Positions 9,790 to 22,965 are shown, counted from the stretch's first letter. The stretch: 64,000 nucleotides of DNA from Adiantum capillus-veneris (GCA_014529385.2 CM043959.1:87916529-87980528); one strand, 5' to 3'. Notes: generated by a model from the letters alone, not told the origin. A program made the numbers and translations.

Positions 9790-12700
9790 TTATGGAGGAA
9801 GGTTAAGAGGGGAGTGAGTGTTAGTTCCCCTGAGAAATGTCCTCCAGCTATACCCATGTGGGCTTCTTGCAGTATGTATAAATACTCATCCTCACGAGCA
9901 CAACGTCTGAGAATATCGTCCTTCCCTAGCTTGTAGAGAGTTCTTGCAATGAGAGAATTTCACATTCTTTTAACAATTTTTGAGCTATATCCTTACAAAG
10001 CTCCTTGGGTGGAAAACCATTAACTAGAAAGTTCACAATCTTCTCACTCCATTTAGGCATGGTCTCAACTAGGAATAGGGAAGTATTGGGCAATTCATCA
10101 TCGACACCAGTAGGGGCTTCACCATTTGGTATGCAAGACAAATGATCTGCCATGACATGTCTTTTACCAGGCCTCACATCACAACGGTAAAATCAAGCTC
10201 AAGGAGAATTAGCAACCATCGTGTAATTCTTCCCGTGGAACAAGGTTTATTTACTAGATACAACAAGGCTTCATGACCCACATAGAAAACAAACTTGTTG
10301 GCAAGGAGGTAGTAGCAAAATTTCTTCACTGTGTAAATCATAGCTAAACCTTCCCGCTCTGTAGTGGTGTAGTTTCTCTCGATAGCATTCAATTGACGAC
10401 TTGCAAAGCTAATGGGGTAGTCCAATTTATGTTCTCCTGGTTGAGCTAGAACTCACCCAATAGCAAAGTTCGATGCATCAATATGCACATGAAAAATTAC
10501 ACTCCAATCGGGCACTCGTAGAATGGGAGCGCTTGTCAAGGTCTTTTCAATGACTCATAAGCATGGTCACACTCCGCGGTCCAGTGGAACTCAAGAAGAA
10601 GCTTGTACAAAGGACGAGCTATCTCGATAAAGTTTAAAATAAATCGTCGGTAATAACCAACATGGCCTATGAACCTTTGAACTCCTTTATAGTTTGTAGG
10701 TGGTGGAAAATCAGCAATGGTTTTAATTTTGCTCTCATTTGAAAATCCCATTTTTGGACACTATATGCCCTAAAATGACTCCATGTTTAACCCAAAATTG
10801 GCATTTTAAGGGTTTAAGGAGATGCGATACAATCTGCACTTCTCAAACACTTTTCGTAAACATGATATATCTTCTTTCCAAGAAGAATAAACACAAAGGT
10901 CATCTAAGAAAGCTTCGCAAAACTCCCTCAAATATTCTCTAAAAGCAGTGTTTATTAATCTTTGGAAGGTAGCAAGAGCATTGGTTAAGCCAAAAGTCAT
11001 AACACAAAATGCGAATACTCCGAATTTGGTTATAAAAGCCGTTTTAGCTTGGTCCTCTAGTGCAATTGTGGTTTGATTGTATCCAAAGTACCCATCTAAA
11101 AAGCTATATGCTTCCTTCCCTGCAACTCTTTCAAGCACATGCTTCGAATATGGAAAAGGGTAATGGTCCCTCCTAGTGGCGGCATTGACCTTTTTAAAAT
11201 CCACGCACACTTTGAGTTTCCCATTCTTTTTTGGAACAATCACTATTGGAGACACCCATTCTGAGTGCTCAATAGGGTATAGGAATCCGCATTATACAAG
11301 CTTTTCAATCTCTTCTTGAACAATCTTTGCATACTTAGGATTCATTGGGTAGGGTCGTTGCTGGACTGGTTTAGCCATGTTGTTCATGGGAATCGTGTGT
11401 TGCACCACGGAAGGTGGAACACCTTTCATATCATGATATGTCCAAGAAAATATATCCTTGAATTCCTTGAGAAGTTCTTTAAGTACATACTCCTCAGTCT
11501 CTATCAGATCTTGGGCAATGAAAATAGGTTTGGACTCTTCTCTTGGATGTGCTAACTCTATCTACTTAACTATTGCTGGACCGTCACAAAATTCATTGCT
11601 TCCATCGATATGTTTTCTTTGAGCCTTTGTATACACAACCTTACGCTCCTCTGTGGTGTAGGATTTGACATGATCGGGTGCAGGGTGTAAGTTTGTGGGG
11701 TCTTGTTGTTTTGTGGATTGTGATTTCACTTACGCTTCCTTTTGTTGTTGTGCTAACTCTCTCTTTTGTCGTCTCCTTACGATATGGCTCAACTTTGGCT
11801 TCTCTGTAGCCTCTAATTGTGCGATGTCAATGGATTGTGGACTACACCACATAACACTTTGAAGGTATTCACCCCAGTTATCTACCAACTTCCGATGAGC
11901 ATCACATGCCCCTATATAATTAAGCCATTCTAGGATAGATTTCTTCTCATTTATTCTAGCACGCACATTTACTCGATAAGGTCACCTCTTATATCTCTTA
12001 CTCTTCTTGTCTAATTTTTTATTATGGCCGATCTCTAGTGAAGAGTCACTAGATGAATCGCTACTTGTGTCTTCTGCTCCCTTTGATAGATTGTCATCTA
12101 GGGTACCATTGGGCCCTGAATGGTTTTTCCCCACATTTGCACTAAGATTTAACTCAGATTCTTTGTCCTCAAAGTCAATTTCAATTGATGATTCTGACTC
12201 CAAATCGTGTGGGCTATAGTCTTGTGAGGCGCTACTGGTTCTAATGAAAGTCAAGCCTTCATCTTAAACCTTAATCTTGTAGGTCAACAGAAGCTATATG
12301 CATTGCTTCTAGCATATTTAAGGGTACGAGTTGTGGCATTTCATCCCCCTCAGGTGTTACCCAGGTCGTCCCCCTATTTGAAACCAAGTGTCTACGGTTG
12401 CTGCTAGGTGGACCCAATCCACATTGTCAGACTCAGTCATCCTAGGTAGAACATCCATATAAGGAGAATCTTCCCCAATATCAATGTCCACTTTACATGT
12501 GTAACAATACTGCAATGTGGCCGAGTGAACTATGGTGTCAGATCTATGATCAATTATAGATCTATTTACTAGAGGATGTGCTCGACCACTTACAAGATCT
12601 ACTCGAATCATAGAGTCTTGGAACTGCAAGTAGACATAGTTTTCATACCAGTCTCTCCATATAGTTGGACATGATGGTGGTTCTAACTTCTGAAGCCATG

Positions 12701-13614
12701 AAATCCATCAATTTGGCAATATTTAACGGCACCTTTTGGGCTTCTGTCCCTTGACGTGGGGAAGATGGGATCTCCATTTCTTCGATAGGGTCAGGAAGTC
12801 CCTTTGTAAACTTTTTCTCGGTGATTGCACTCGATGAAAAAGTTTTTTGTGTAGAAGCAAATTTGTACAACAATGATATGTGCTAAATGGCACAATCCAC
12901 AAGAGCTTACAAAGTCCTTGTTTTGATCAACATTTTAGTCATGATGGTCCTAAGTGTGTTTATACACACATTTTGGTAGTGATGTGTTTACACATTAGCA
13001 CCAAAATACGATAACATCTCCCCCTCTCTCTCCAAAACACGTGTACACAAATATAAGAAAGAGCTGGGGGCAAAAGAGAAAAAGTTTTATTCCAAAAGAT
13101 ATTAAAATATAAGGTCCTTGAAGAATTATTCTTGTTTCTCATGCAAAGTAGAGTACATAGCAAATATTTTTTTTTCTTCCATTTCCTAAAAGAACATAGA
13201 ATACAAGAAGTGAGTATGCCCACTTTCCCATGACTTCAAGTCACTTTCTTCTTGGATGACACTAGGTATGGCTAGGGGTCTATGGACCTTGCGAGGTTGT
13301 TGTTGCGTAGGGAACACTGTATCTGTAATTTGGATTTGCCTAGGTGTTGGCTCTAGATCCCTTTGGGTATCTTCTACTAACTCCTTAATTGCTTGACTTG
13401 CTCGATCTCCTTTGTAGGGTTTGGGTAAGTTCCTATCTTCTTCTTGGGTCCTGGCCATTGTGGCTCATGACGATCTTCCTTGTTGGTTTCTTTCCTAGTG
13501 GTCGTTTTGGTCTCCATGGTTTAGCCTAAATCAAAATACTCTTCAACATCGTTCATATATATGGGGTCGTCACCAGTCCTTACGTTGGTCTTGAACTCGG
13601 GTCTGACTTTGCTG
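9790..13614 (-). pseudogene. Gypsy X pol remnant: RT, RNase H, start of integrase
   Basis: Read leftward. An acidic serine-rich linker (12254-11982) is followed by an RT lead-in with DIFSWTYHDMKG and PYPMNPKYAKIVQEEIEKL (about 11480-11300), then a stop. RT motifs follow: VSPIVIVPKKNGK, VCVDFKKVN, TFGLTNALATFQ and AFLDDL (11255-10806). The connection domain (VGYYRRFI) and RNase H (FASRQLNAIERNYTTTEREG) follow at 10751-10174. PGKRHVMADHLS and ILRRCAREDEYLYILQEAH then begin the integrase zinc-binding region at about 9900-9800, before coding ends. A protease active site is not visible. Several stops and shifts break the frame. Confidence 0.85.
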
Positions 13615-13619
13615 CTTTT

Positions 13620-13846
13620 TGTTGGAATTAGGGTTGCAGAGAAACACACACAGCTTGGAGAAGACAAAGGAAGCTCAAAGCACACAATAGAGAGTGTGTT
13701 ACTTAGTGTGCAATGGAAAGATAGTTAGCCCTAGAGTGATGGGCGTATATCCAATGCACGGGGGAAAAAACCTCCTAAAGAGGGAAAAAATGCCCCGGCG
13801 GTCCTAGTGTGTTCACACACATCACTACCACATGTATATGGTAACA
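13620..13846 (-). repeat. 3' LTR of copia A
   Basis: Same sequence as 18571-18797 except two substitutions: ...AGACAAAGG versus AGACGAAGG, and ATATCCAATG versus ATATACAATG. It is preceded on the minus strand by a G-rich purine tract (AGGGGGGATT, 13847-13857). Confidence 0.95.
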
Positions 13847-13921
13847 AATCCCCCCTGGATTGATGCGGTGAACGAGAGCTGGCACATGAGTAAAGGGAAG
13901 TGCCATGCCCTGAGGACAGGA

Positions 13922-16900
13922 TCAGTCCACAAAGGGGAGTAAGCCCAAAGCTTTGCGGAAAGCTTCAAGCTTCTCACGAGACAATGCCTTTGTGAAAAGA
14001 TCTGCAAGGTTGTCCTGTGTTGGCACATAAGCCAAGCTGATCTCTCTTGCTGAGAGCCTCTCCCTGACATAGTGGTAATGCACCTCAATGTGCTTTGTGC
14101 GAGCATGAAAAACTGGGTTCCTCGCAACTGCCAATGCGCTCTGACTGTCAGTGTAGATAGTGTTGGCAGTGTCCTGTCCAACACCCAAGTCAGCCATAAG
14201 GCGTCTGAGCCATACACACTCAACCGTAGCTGTGAAGATTGCCCTGTACTCAGCCTCACAACTCAAAGTGGCCACAGTAGGTTGCTTCTTGCTCAACCAT
14301 GATATACATGAACTGCCAAGCATGAAACAAAAACCACTTGTGGACACTCGCGTGTCAAAACAACCAGCCCAATTTGAGTCCGAAAAAGCATGTAAGTCTG
14401 GCGGCAATGATCCCCCCTTGGGATAAAACAAGCCAAGATGTAAAGTGCCACTAAGGTAGCGGAAAATCCTCTTGACAGCCTGCCAATGCTTAGACCTTGG
14501 GCTATGCATAAATCTGCTGACCTGCGAGACTGCAAACTGAATATCTGGCCTCGTGTTGCATACATAAATGAGGCAGCCAACAGCAGTTTGGTAAAGAGTG
14601 ACATCAGCAGGATCGCCAGCATCATGTAGACTCAACTTCAAACCTGTTTCCATGGGAGTGGCAATAGGTTTGCAATCATCAAGTCCAAACTTACATAGCA
14701 ATGTCTCTATGTGACTTTTCTAACACAAGGCAATACCACCATCACATTGCTTAAACTGTATACCCAAGTAATGATGCAACAGCCCCAAATCTTTCATCTT
14801 GAAAGTAGCATTCAAATCAGCCTTAAATTCAGCAATATGTCTCTCATTTGGTCCAGTGATCAGCAAATCATCAACATAAAGAACCACAATGAGAAATACA
14901 TCATCCTCACGCTTTACATACAATGTGCTTTCTGTTGGACTGTTACGAAAGCCTCGTTTAACCAAATGAGTGTCAGCTTTCTCATACCAAGCACGAGGAG
15001 ATTGCTTCAACCCATACAAAGCCTTCTTACATTTGCACACTTTGTCCTCTTGTCCTTTTATGACAAAACCGCGAGGCTGCGTTACATAAACTTCCTCAAA
15101 TATGTCACCATTCAAGAAAGCAGTAACAATGTCTGATTGATGTACATCCCAACCAAAATGAGCTGCCAATGCACATAGAAAACGCACAGTAGTCATACGA
15201 CAAGTGGGAGCAAAAGTCTCTTCATAATCTATGCCTTTTTGTTGTGCATAACCCTTTGCAACAAGTCGAGCCTTATGGCGATCGATCTCACCATCCGGCT
15301 TGCGTTTCAACTTGTAAACCCACTTCGTACCAATGGCCTTTTTGCCAGGAGGCAAATCACATAAAGTCCATGTGTCATTCTCCATAAGTGCATCATATTC
15401 TGATTTCATGGCAGCAATCCAATTTTCTGAATTCTGTGCTTCATCAAAAGACAGAGGCTCCTCAACATCATGTAAACTAGACACAGCCAAAGCATAACAA
15501 TCTGATGCATAAGATGCATGGCGAGAGCCTGAACGAGTACGACTAGATAAAGGTGCATCCAATTTACTGTCACGCAAAGTGTGCACCATCCATTTTGGCA
15601 TACCTCTAGCCTGCTCATTTTCAGCCCTTTCCTCATCAAGTACATCATGTACATCTGCATCAGTAATAGGCTGTTCTAAAACATTTTCAGAAACCCCCAT
15701 AGGCTGTACATTTGCCTCATTGGAGCTTACATTCGTATTTCCACCACTGAAAAGAGGCAACAAAGTGTCATAAATGTCATGTGAGCTTACATTACTGTCT
15801 CTAGTACATGACAGCAAGGGCTGAACAGAGTCTTCCACAAACACTACATCCCGTGAAACCAGAATACGTTTTGTTTGTGGATGATACAACCTGTAACCTT
15901 TGCTTTCAGCACTATAACCAACAAAAATACATTTGACAGCCTTATCATCCAATTTTCTGCGCTGCACTTGTGGCACCAAAGCATATGCCAAACAGCCAAA
16001 AACACGCATGTGCTCAATAGAAGGTTTTCTATCATGCCATGCTTCATATGGAGTAATAGACTGCAAAGCTTTCGTAGGACACCTGTTAAGTACATAAGTG
16101 GCACACATGATGGCTTCAAGCCAAAAAGAATGCGGCAAAGCTTGACTTTTGACCATACATCGTGCCATTTCCGTTAGTGACCTGTTTTTCCTCTCAGCAA
16201 CACCATTTTGCTGAGGTGTATAAGGCACTGTACATTGGTGTTTTATCCCACGACTAGCCAGAAATGCATTAAATTCATGAGACATATACTCCCCCCCTCG
16301 ATCGGAACGGAGGGTGCCCATAGTACATTTTGAGACATTTTCAGCCATAGCCAAAAATTGTTTGAAGCACATAAAAACTTCGGACTTCGCTTTAAGCGGA
16401 AATACCCATGCATGCCTGGAGTAATCATCAATGAAAGTCACGAAGTACAGGTAATTGCCCAAGGACGGAGTTTGCATGGGCCCACAAACATCACTATGCA
16501 CAAGCTGCAACTTGCATGTGGCCCTAACTGAACCATCCTTTGGAAACTTAGAACGCTGCATTTTACCCAGAATACAGCCTTCACAAACATGTTTGACAGG
16601 TGCTTCAAGAGGCGGCAAAGAAGCAACCATATCAGATTTCTGCAAACGCAGCAAACTGGCAAAATTCAGATGACCAAAACGTGCATGCCAAAGTTTTGCA
16701 TCTGAAATAGCCCTTGAATCTGCAACAGCATTTGCAAAATTTTGTCCACCCTTGTCATACAAAGTGAGCTTATACAGCCCACGACACAAAAGCCCAGATG
16801 CAACAATTTCATCACCAAAACTGAGATCATGAACTGTACATCTGTCATCCACAAATTTGACTACAAGTCCAAGTCTAGCAAGTGCGGATACAGACAAGAG

Positions 16901-18208
16901 ATTCTTCTTGATCCCAGGTACATAAAGTGCATCAACAAGTGTGAAGGAACTGCCATTAGCAGCAGTGAGCACAATCTTTCCAACTCCCTGAACTGGATAA
17001 GAGGCGTTGTTGGCACAAGTGACTGAATTCCCATGAGGGACAGACTCGAGAGAGGTAAACAATTCACGATGTGAGGTAATGTGCTTTGTAGCACCACTGT
17101 CGAAATACCACACATGTGAATCTGCAGCAACTGACAAGCATGCATCATGGACAGCAGGATTGTAAGTGCACTCTGCGCTAAAAGCCCATTCTGCATCAAC
17201 ATCAGCATCACAATCTCCTTTCACAGAAGACTCAACAATGGCTGCATTTGTAGTGGAACCAGCATTTGCAGTGGAACCACCCTCTTTCTTCTTAGCCTCT
17301 TTGGCCTTCAACTTAGGACACGACTTGATCAAGTGATCATTGGCTTTACAATAATGGCAACGCATCTTCTTTTTGCCCTTATCACCAGAATTGCCAGACG
17401 AAGTGCTGCCACCAGAAGCATTAGGAACATAATTTTTGCCACTCACAGCAGAACCATAAGAAGTGGCTGCATTACTGTTACCACCCTTTCTTTGAGAAGC
17501 AATAAAAGCCTGTTCAACTGCACGCTGCCTAGTCCTGTTTTTTCTAGAAAGCGACTCTTGTAACAGCAATGTGCATAATGCATCAAACTTGACAACTTCA
17601 GGATAACCTTGGGTCATCAGTCTCCAAGTACTAGCAAAAGTCTGGTAGGAATCTGGTAAGGCATCAAGAACAGTCTGCACAAGGGAACTGTCCGAAATGA
17701 CTTCACCTGCAGAAATGAGTTGCTCATTGATATCCTTGACACTAGCAAGGAAAGTGTCCATATCATCTTCCTCGTGCATAATCTTCGACTCTAGCTCTTT
17801 ACGCAGCAAAGCAATTTTAGCCTCATTGCGGCTTGCATAAAGACCTGCTAGAATATCCCAAGCCTGTTTTGCAGATTTTGTTGAACGGATGTGAGGAATA
17901 ATGGTGCGCTTCACAGACAACGCAATCAATGCATGAGCCTGCGCATCCTTAACATCCCAACGAGCTTGTTCTGCCGTAGGCAAAACAACTCTAACAACTG
18001 CAATCCTTGCAGCAAGACCTGCAACATCCTCAACATCGCCTACATCTTCAGAACCAGGACGTACATCAATGCCCTGCACAATGTTCCAGACACCTTTTGA
18101 CACAAGAACATGTTGCATCATATAAGCCCACATAGGGTAGTTGTCCCCATCCAACCTGTCCTCAGCAGCAAACATCTTGAACACATCTGTGTTGTTGTTG
18201 TCAGCCAT
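13922..18208 (-). pseudogene. Copia A gag-pol polyprotein, one in-frame amber stop
   Basis: The likely start is the ATG at 18208 (MADNNNTDVF), not the earlier in-frame ATG at 18268, because typical copia gag begins there. Domains in order, counted from this start: gag core; CCHC knuckle CHYCKANDHLIKSC (about residue 284); protease WYFDSGATKHIT (about 367); integrase HARFGH...CEGC zinc site, VHSDVCGP, TLRSDRGGEY and GVAERKNRS (about 505-660); RT from TKWVYKLKR through QSDIVTAFLNG to VLYVDDLLITG (about 930-1115); RNase H with CEAEYRA and DSQSALAVARNP to residue 1428. The only break is a TAG at 14717-14719, where the family usually has CAG (gln). It would supply its own mobilisation machinery. 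Gag translated before the stop could still be made. Confidence 0.93.
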
Positions 18209-18558
18209 GGTAAATGCTGCACCTGATGTGAAAACTGCCCGAAAATAGGAGAAATGGAGCGGGAACAACTTGTGCTATATAGCACAAACCGTAGAAGACT
18301 ATAAGGCACCTGTTATGCAGAAAACGGCACTGACAAAAAATCTGCACAAAATGACGAAATAGCTTGTGCAGTACTGCCCGTAGTGGAAACGGAGGCCAAA
18401 ATGAGCCCAAATAAAAAATCTGAGCAGACCAAGCTCTTCGAGCTCACCCAAAATATTTGTCGACCTGCGAACGCTCGCCAAAGCTCACTGAAATCGGAGA
18501 AAGTGAGCAGGCGTGTGCTGGAGCAGCTGGCGACTAAGCCCGGGAGGACGTGACCTGT

Positions 18559-18568
18559 TCTGATACCA
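18559..18568 (-). promoter_or_regulatory. Primer binding site of copia A (initiator tRNA-Met type)
   Basis: On the minus strand, TGGTATCAGA follows the 5' LTR by two bases. This matches the 3' end of plant initiator tRNA-Met, the usual copia primer, although the match stops earlier than in copia B. Confidence 0.8.
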
Positions 18569-18570
18569 AT

Positions 18571-18797
18571 TGTTGGAATTAGGGTTGCAGAGAAACACAC
18601 ACAGCTTGGAGAAGACGAAGGAAGCTCAAAGCACACAATAGAGAGTGTGTTACTTAGTGTGCAATGGAAAGATAGTTAGCCCTAGAGTGATGGGCGTATA
18701 TACAATGCACGGGGGAAAAAACCTCCTAAAGAGGGAAAAAATGCCCCGGCGGTCCTAGTGTGTTCACACACATCACTACCACATGTATATGGTAACA
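18571..18797 (-). repeat. 5' LTR of copia A
   Basis: This 227-bp LTR pairs with 13620-13846. It carries CAATG/CACA-rich sequence and ends in TG...CA on both strands. Confidence 0.95.
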
Positions 18798-18802
18798 CTT
18801 TT

Positions 18803-21648
18803 TGCAATCTCTTCCTCCGTGTTTTCTTCTTCTTTTGAGATTGGGCAATTGATGTCGTGTCTCTTTCTTCAAGAATATAATTTTGTTTTTGAAGCATCGA
18901 TCGTGTCAGTATATTTACTGGAACCACATGTGTACTTTGTGATGGCTTCTCGGTAACCTCAATCAAGTTTAATGGCGTGATCTTTGGCGCATTTGGATTA
19001 TTCGGACATTGGGCAATCAAATGATCTATGCCACATCGATTACACATGCGTATCGGCATTGTAGACTTGTTCACTTGATTGGTTTGCATTAGTGTAGCAT
19101 TCTTTTGTAGCCTAATAGGACACTTAGCTACACGATGTGGACTTCCACACTCATAGTATTGAAGAGGTGGCGTCTTAGCAGTGTAACTGATATTTTGGCC
19201 TCTTGCAGCAAGAGCAGCTACTTGATAGACATGTTTGACTTGTCCCCAATAGTCTTCCATGCAATATTGTGGACTTTCTTCAAGGCATCAATCCCATAGA
19301 CAATATTAGGGTCTCTTCCTCAGAGCCTTCCAAACAAGCAATAGATGACTCACAACCCACTTGATTCACATGAGTGATTCTCGGATTTGCTGGTTGCGGT
19401 CCTGGCACTGGAGGCGGTAAGGGTGTTGTTTGAACAACATTTTGGGCCCTAGGGACCATGTTTGTGATGTTTGTTCAAGAGGTGGGGCCGGCATCAATGC
19501 AGGCACTCGAGGTGTGTCCACCCATGCTAAGGATGGTCTATTGGCCATCGCGTGCTTAAATATTATGCAATCCTTAGCTTGATGACCATACCTCCCACAT
19601 GCATTACAATTCCCATTAAATTTTACTCTAAAAGTAGGGCACTCACTGGTACTATGCGGACCATAGCAAACTAAGCACCATTGTTTCTCCTATCTTGGAT
19701 ACATAATATGATTGTTTTATGGAGCACGATTGTCTCTAAGACTCTCTTGAATGGCCTTGGTGAGTTCTGCTAAAGTCATCTCAGATATCTTTGGCTCCTT
19801 AGCAATAGGCTTTTGGGTCATTGGCTGATGCCCCGATGCTTGCGAGCTAGTAGATTTAGGCTCAAGAGACACTCTTTCTCCTTGAATCATTAAATTGGAT
19901 CGCATTGGTGGTGATTGTTTCCCAACTGGTGATACCTCTAATGACTAGGCCATTGTAGATATCCTCATGTCGTAATCCCCTAATGAATCTATCAAGCAAT
20001 TGGTATTATTGAAGTGATCATTTGGATTGGAATGAGAATTCAAATGCTTCAAGAGACTAATGATGTCTCTCACTGACTCTCCTTCCTCTGTTGGGCTTTC
20101 TGGAGCTGAGATGCTACACACCAAAGCACTCCCTCTTGTATGTATTCTTTCAAGAACAGTCTCCTAAGAGTAGGGTAAATCATTTTTTCTTCCACCCTTA
20201 GGGTTCTATACCAATCCCCAGCCTTCCCACTTAAGGTTAGGCTTAAAGAATTGCTCTTATGCAGGTCATTGTGCTCTCCTAGGGAATCACATATCTGTTC
20301 AAACACTTCCATATGCTTTCTCACATCCCCATCTCCACTAAATTTTTGTGTGAGCTTGACTATTTGTACTGCCTTACTTCTAGGCTCTCTATTAATCATG
20401 TTACACATATTCTCAGCAATAGATTGCGACCGATATCTTGAGCAAATGCTGCCAAGTCACCTAAGTGAGCAGGCACCGTGGGTGAAGGCGCTCCAGAGAC
20501 TACATGTGGAGTAGGTATTGGCATTGGTCTTGGCGCATAGGAAGCCCTTGGGTTCCAAGTTTGGTACGGTGTTGTGCCATGTGGTGGCCCAAAGTTCATA
20601 TGTGTGGCCCTAGGCATAGCAGATGTCAGATGTGACATGCTAATGCTATCCGGTATAGTCCCATTGAAATAAGAGTTTGGGTGTTGTGGTTGTGGAGCAC
20701 AAGTTGTTGAAACAATGGGAGGGGTAGGAGCTATGTGAGTACGAGGACCCATAGGTGCATATGATTGGTACACACTTGCAAATACTATTGCAAGCATTGA
20801 GCTACCATGTAGCAGTGCTTTACTAACAAAAGGGGTCCATGGCGTGTTTTTTGGCATGCTCATCGTCGCTGGGGTAAGCATGGTAGCCGTGGTGTCATCA
20901 AGGGAAAGATGAGCTAGACTTGAAAAGGTAAAGCTATCACTTGTGGGCTTAGATTGCACTAAGACCCCTGGCAAAACAACATATGGAGGATCCATTGGAC
21001 TTATCGAGGGAGTATCCATTTGCAATAAGGTTGGTTGTTTAGCCTTCCCTATATCCAAGAATCTCATGAGACCCGTTGAAGTCATGTGGATCCCCTTGTC
21101 CTGTCTCTCTAGCTCAATAATCCTATGGATGACCTCACAAACTCTTTGTTGTTGATCCTCTACACTAGTAGCACCTGTTGTGGATTGTAGGATATCTAAC
21201 CAACCCACGTGATAGGTGTGACCTATGTATAGGTCGGTTAGAGTTTTTGTTTGTAGTTTGTACTCCCAGTTCTCATTTAGGAACGCTCCATCTAGGATTG
21301 AGGTGCTAGGGGTGTCCTTTTGAACTAGATGCAATGTGGCTCTCTATGGGTTGACCCTTAGTAGTCGCTAATTCAGGAGCACTCGATTGCTGTCCTAGCA
21401 GGGATATTGACTTAGGGGCTTTTGCTTGTAACTCTCTTCGTTGCTCTGCCTTGTGTAAGCTCTCGATTTCCTTTTCCCTAGCTGCAATGATATACCGCTC
21501 AACCTCTTGCACTTCGACAAGGCTTCTACCATCAGGTAATATAACCTCAGAGGGGAATAACTCTGAATAGTCAGGGGGTGCATTGAATGGAGTATTCACG
21601 TGCACACTCTCCAGGAACATGGGGTCTACGTTGGTCATGAATGCCGAG
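18803..21648 (-). pseudogene. Gypsy X gag, main part with four zinc knuckles
   Basis: Lies between the two copia insertions, read leftward. The N-terminal part (21638-20400) is proline-, serine- and threonine-rich. The capsid-like segment (20408-20070) reads KFSGDGDVRKHMEVFEQI...LTLSGKAGDWYRTL, as in the retrotransposon gag family. Downstream come four knuckles: CLVCYGPHSTSEC and CNACGRYGHQAKDC (about 19690-19580), then YYECGSPHRVAKC with its first cysteine replaced by tyrosine, and CNRCGIDHLIAQC (about 19160-19000). A basic tail (KKKKTRRKR) follows, then the copia A insertion. Knuckles bind element RNA. Several stops split the frame. Confidence 0.8.
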
Positions 21649-21653
21649 TTTAC

Positions 21654-21853
21654 TGTTGGGATTCAGGCCAACAGGCCGGACATCCCACTTACTACTAACC
21701 CATCTACTAACTTAACCTACATACACTTATTCTTTAATACAACAGAATAAGGAGCTGCCAACAGGATAACGTTGCTGTGCGCTCCACCAAAAGCAGGTCT
21801 CTCTCTCTCTGCTCTCGCACATGCACTTGCACACGCTTCTTGCGGAACCTTCA
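21654..21853 (+). repeat. 5' LTR of copia B
   Basis: This 200-bp LTR ends ...CCTTCA two bases before the primer site. It contains a short TC run (about 21799-21810) that is much longer in the 3' LTR. Confidence 0.9.
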
Positions 21854-21855
21854 AC

Positions 21856-21867
21856 TGGTATCAGAGC
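21856..21867 (+). promoter_or_regulatory. Primer binding site of copia B
   Basis: TGGTATCAGAGC, complementary to the 3' end of initiator tRNA-Met, starts two bases after the 5' LTR. Confidence 0.9.
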
Positions 21868-22965
21868 AAGGTTTGTGCTTGCTGTTTTCGCGTCCGCGTG
21901 CACACACACTTTCAGAAGTGCAAATAGGTTTCTGATTTTGGTATAAGCAAATTCAACGTTTCGAGTGCGTTTCCACCAGGCATCGTCAGTTTTTACCCCC
22001 CTTTCGTAGCTATTCGTGCAGTCAAAAGCTTCATCTGAGCTACGCTTCAGGAGTTGTATTTTTCAACTCCACTTTTGCTACAGCTACAGGTACATGACAT
22101 AGGTGCACGTTGTTCAGAGACTATTTTGGGATTGTATATAACCGTTTTATGGCTATTATGTGCTATTGAGACGGTGTTTATGGGGCTGATTAGGAGCACT
22201 TTTTGGCATCGACATTGTCTCGGGTTTTTCAGGCATCCATCTCCTCGTAGGTTCTTGCATACATACATGACATCCAGGTTTCTTACAGGTTGCAGTGTTT
22301 AGCATCGACACAGATTTCAGCAGGAGTACTTGATGTGCATATGCATTGTTTTGGCACTTTTGAGAGCGGTTTTACTCCCCACAGGGATTTGTTTACTGCT
22401 TGCACATTTCGTTTGGCGCCTGTTTGAGCACGTATACTGTACCTTGAAGTATTGTTGATAGTGGATGTGCGTTGAGTTGCAGAAACTACCATATGTACCT
22501 TTTATGGAGCCGATTTGGCTTGTTTCTGGCAGTCTCGACCGTTTTTGAGACTCGGTTCGGAGGCCCTTTCTAAGAATGGACTGGTTTCTTGTCTGCATAA
22601 CCTTTTGTGAGGGTTGATAGCGTGAGGTTTTCTTGACCTGAGGGATTCTTGAATGTTGAGATCCTTTCGGTGATACAGGTTGCTGGAGTACCCCTTTTTT
22701 GTGGCCTCGCCATAGGACATGTATAGAGAGGGCTAGGTGCATTTGACACCGTGTTGGTAGTCTTGGGTCAGTTTTTTGACTTTTTATGCATAGTTAGTGG
22801 TTGATGCTTCTGTCTTATGCTTCGAGAGCATTACTTTTGATGCATTACTGATCTCTTGTCACAGTTTTGGATTGAGATTCTGTCAGTTTTTCTGGGAAAA
22901 CTCTGCCGAATTTTTCGGGACGGAATTACCAGTGTTTATTGCCATATTATCTTTAGCTTGCAGCC
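21868..22965 (+). other. Copia B untranslated leader
   Basis: About 1.1 kb between primer site and gag start without a coding frame in the element's direction. This is long for a copia leader. I see no domain in either strand. Confidence 0.6.

Larger units (their letters stand above)
13620..18797 (-). mobile_element. Ty1/copia element A, near-intact, nested in gypsy X
   Basis: Two 227-bp LTRs (13620-13846 and 18571-18797) differ at two positions that I can find. They begin TGTTGGAATTAG and end GGTAACA. The 5-bp target duplication CTTTT flanks both sides (13615-13619 and 18798-18802). Primer site and polypurine tract are in place for leftward reading. Low LTR divergence and one disabled codon show recent insertion. 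It interrupts the gag/pro region of gypsy X after a lysine/arginine-rich stretch. Confidence 0.97.

Noticed and set aside
17147-17563. A 138-codon + strand frame and other + strand frames between 14 and 18.3 kb
   Set aside because: They mirror the copia A gag-pol on the other strand.
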